From: Syntrophomonadaceae bacterium
Lineage (GTDB): Bacteria > Bacillota > DSM-12270 > Thermacetogeniales > Thermacetogeniaceae
Reading direction: 5' to 3'
DNA length: 32,098 bases
Assembly (NCBI GenBank): GCA_012840385.1
Contig: DULK01000072.1
Location: 1 to 32,098 of the forward strand
Shown here: in pieces, positions 31,814-32,098 of the stretch
How positions within the stretch are numbered: position 1 is the stretch's first letter
Layout: the number at the start of each line of letters is the position of its first letter
Program-made: the position numbers and the translations under genes
The notes under the pieces: generated by a model
Database searches by the model: none
The model's input: only the letters and a program-made list of their open reading frames with translations
Told to the model about the DNA's origin: nothing

Positions 31814-32029
31814 TTAACCGGCCAGAATCAGCCAGCTACGGTTAAAGGCCTCTTTCAACTTTTCAACCTCGGCCTTGATAGCAGTTTTCATATACCGCTC
31901 CATCTTGGGACAAGAGAGCTTAAAAACAGGTCTTTCGTTCTCGGCTTTGGGCTTGTAAAACTCCAGTTCAATGGTACTTTGGCGGTGCGTCGGTTTGGAG
32001 TTTGCCGCCCTGGGTAATCTTACATACAC
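31814..32029 (-). CDS. Small basic phage early protein, start uncertain
   Basis: 71 residues if read from GTG 32029, which lacks a ribosome binding site; the frame is open back to 32059 without a better start. Basic N-terminus (RLPRAANSKPTHRQS), a strand pair (IELEFYKPKAENERPVFKLS) and a C-terminal helix (MKTAIKAEVEKLKEAF). No family recognised. It is the rightmost gene seen and lies just upstream of the Spo0E-like gene. Confidence 0.45.
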   Translation of the reverse strand: MYVRLPRAANSKPTHRQSTIELEFYKPKAENERPVFKLSCPKMERYMKTAIKAEVEKLKEAFNRSWLILAG

Positions 32030-32098
32030 TTGACTTAGTGAGCGGTGGGAATGTGGCCTTTAGTTTGTAATCAGTGGAGATCATTGTTGTGGTGTTCG

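Larger units (their letters stand above)
1747..32098 (-). mobile_element. Prophage, podovirus-like, incomplete at the right edge
   Basis: Continuous phage gene order on the - strand: early replication genes at the right, then terminase, portal, scaffold, capsid, lysis, adaptor, nozzle and tail genes, and a giant polyvalent protein at the left end. No tape measure, tail tube or sheath gene is present, which fits a short-tailed virion. The left junction with host DNA must lie between about 1335 and 1746, but I found no attachment repeat because the other junction is outside the window. No integrase or repressor is seen, so whether it integrates or persists as a plasmid-like form cannot be settled here. 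Confidence 0.9.

Overview
The window looks like the edge of a prophage in a Gram-positive, endospore-forming bacterium of the clostridial/Peptococcaceae type. This host call is an inference from strong Shine-Dalgarno (SD) sites, frequent GTG and TTG starts, a Clostridia-style amidase carrying an S-layer-homology module, and a Spo0E-like gene. Bases 1 to about 1650 look like host chromosome: an azlC-azlD branched-chain amino acid exporter pair on the + strand, a strong terminator and a small membrane protein. From 1747 to the right edge the genes are phage genes, nearly all on the - strand. No integrase, lysogeny repressor or attachment site is visible, so the element continues beyond 32098.

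Read in the direction of transcription (right to left), the early region (32029 to 25693) holds a small basic protein, a 50-residue Spo0E-like protein, a ParB/Noc-family DNA-binding protein, several small proteins, a DnaD-like replisome organiser, a DnaC-like helicase loader and a VRR-NUC nuclease. The late region (23902 to 1747) runs as one close-packed operon: small and large terminase, portal, three small genes, scaffold, SU10-type major capsid protein, holin, amidase with SLH module, two head-tail adaptor-like proteins, a beta-propeller nozzle-like protein, several tail or fibre proteins, a coiled-coil protein and a 2456-residue polyvalent protein. There is no tape measure, tail tube or sheath, so the virion is probably a podovirus. 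Between the early and late blocks sits a + strand island of five small genes (24106-25671) with its own sigma-A-type promoter and terminators.

Three points stand out. (1) The phage ParB is accompanied by three near-identical palindromes (1720, 19600, 30675). They combine the CACGTG centre of chromosomal parS with the outer bases of the Noc-binding site, and the ParB recognition helix region is correspondingly mixed (Noc-like Q196, R202 and K207; ParB-like G224). (2) The giant polyvalent protein joins a zeta-toxin-like P-loop kinase, a DdrB-type ParB domain, an HEVGH metallopeptidase and a long C-terminal region. It is a good candidate for a protein packaged in the virion and delivered to the next host. 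(3) A Spo0E-like phosphatase gene in the early operon suggests the phage may interfere with host sporulation. All functions are read from sequence motifs by eye; no database search was possible.
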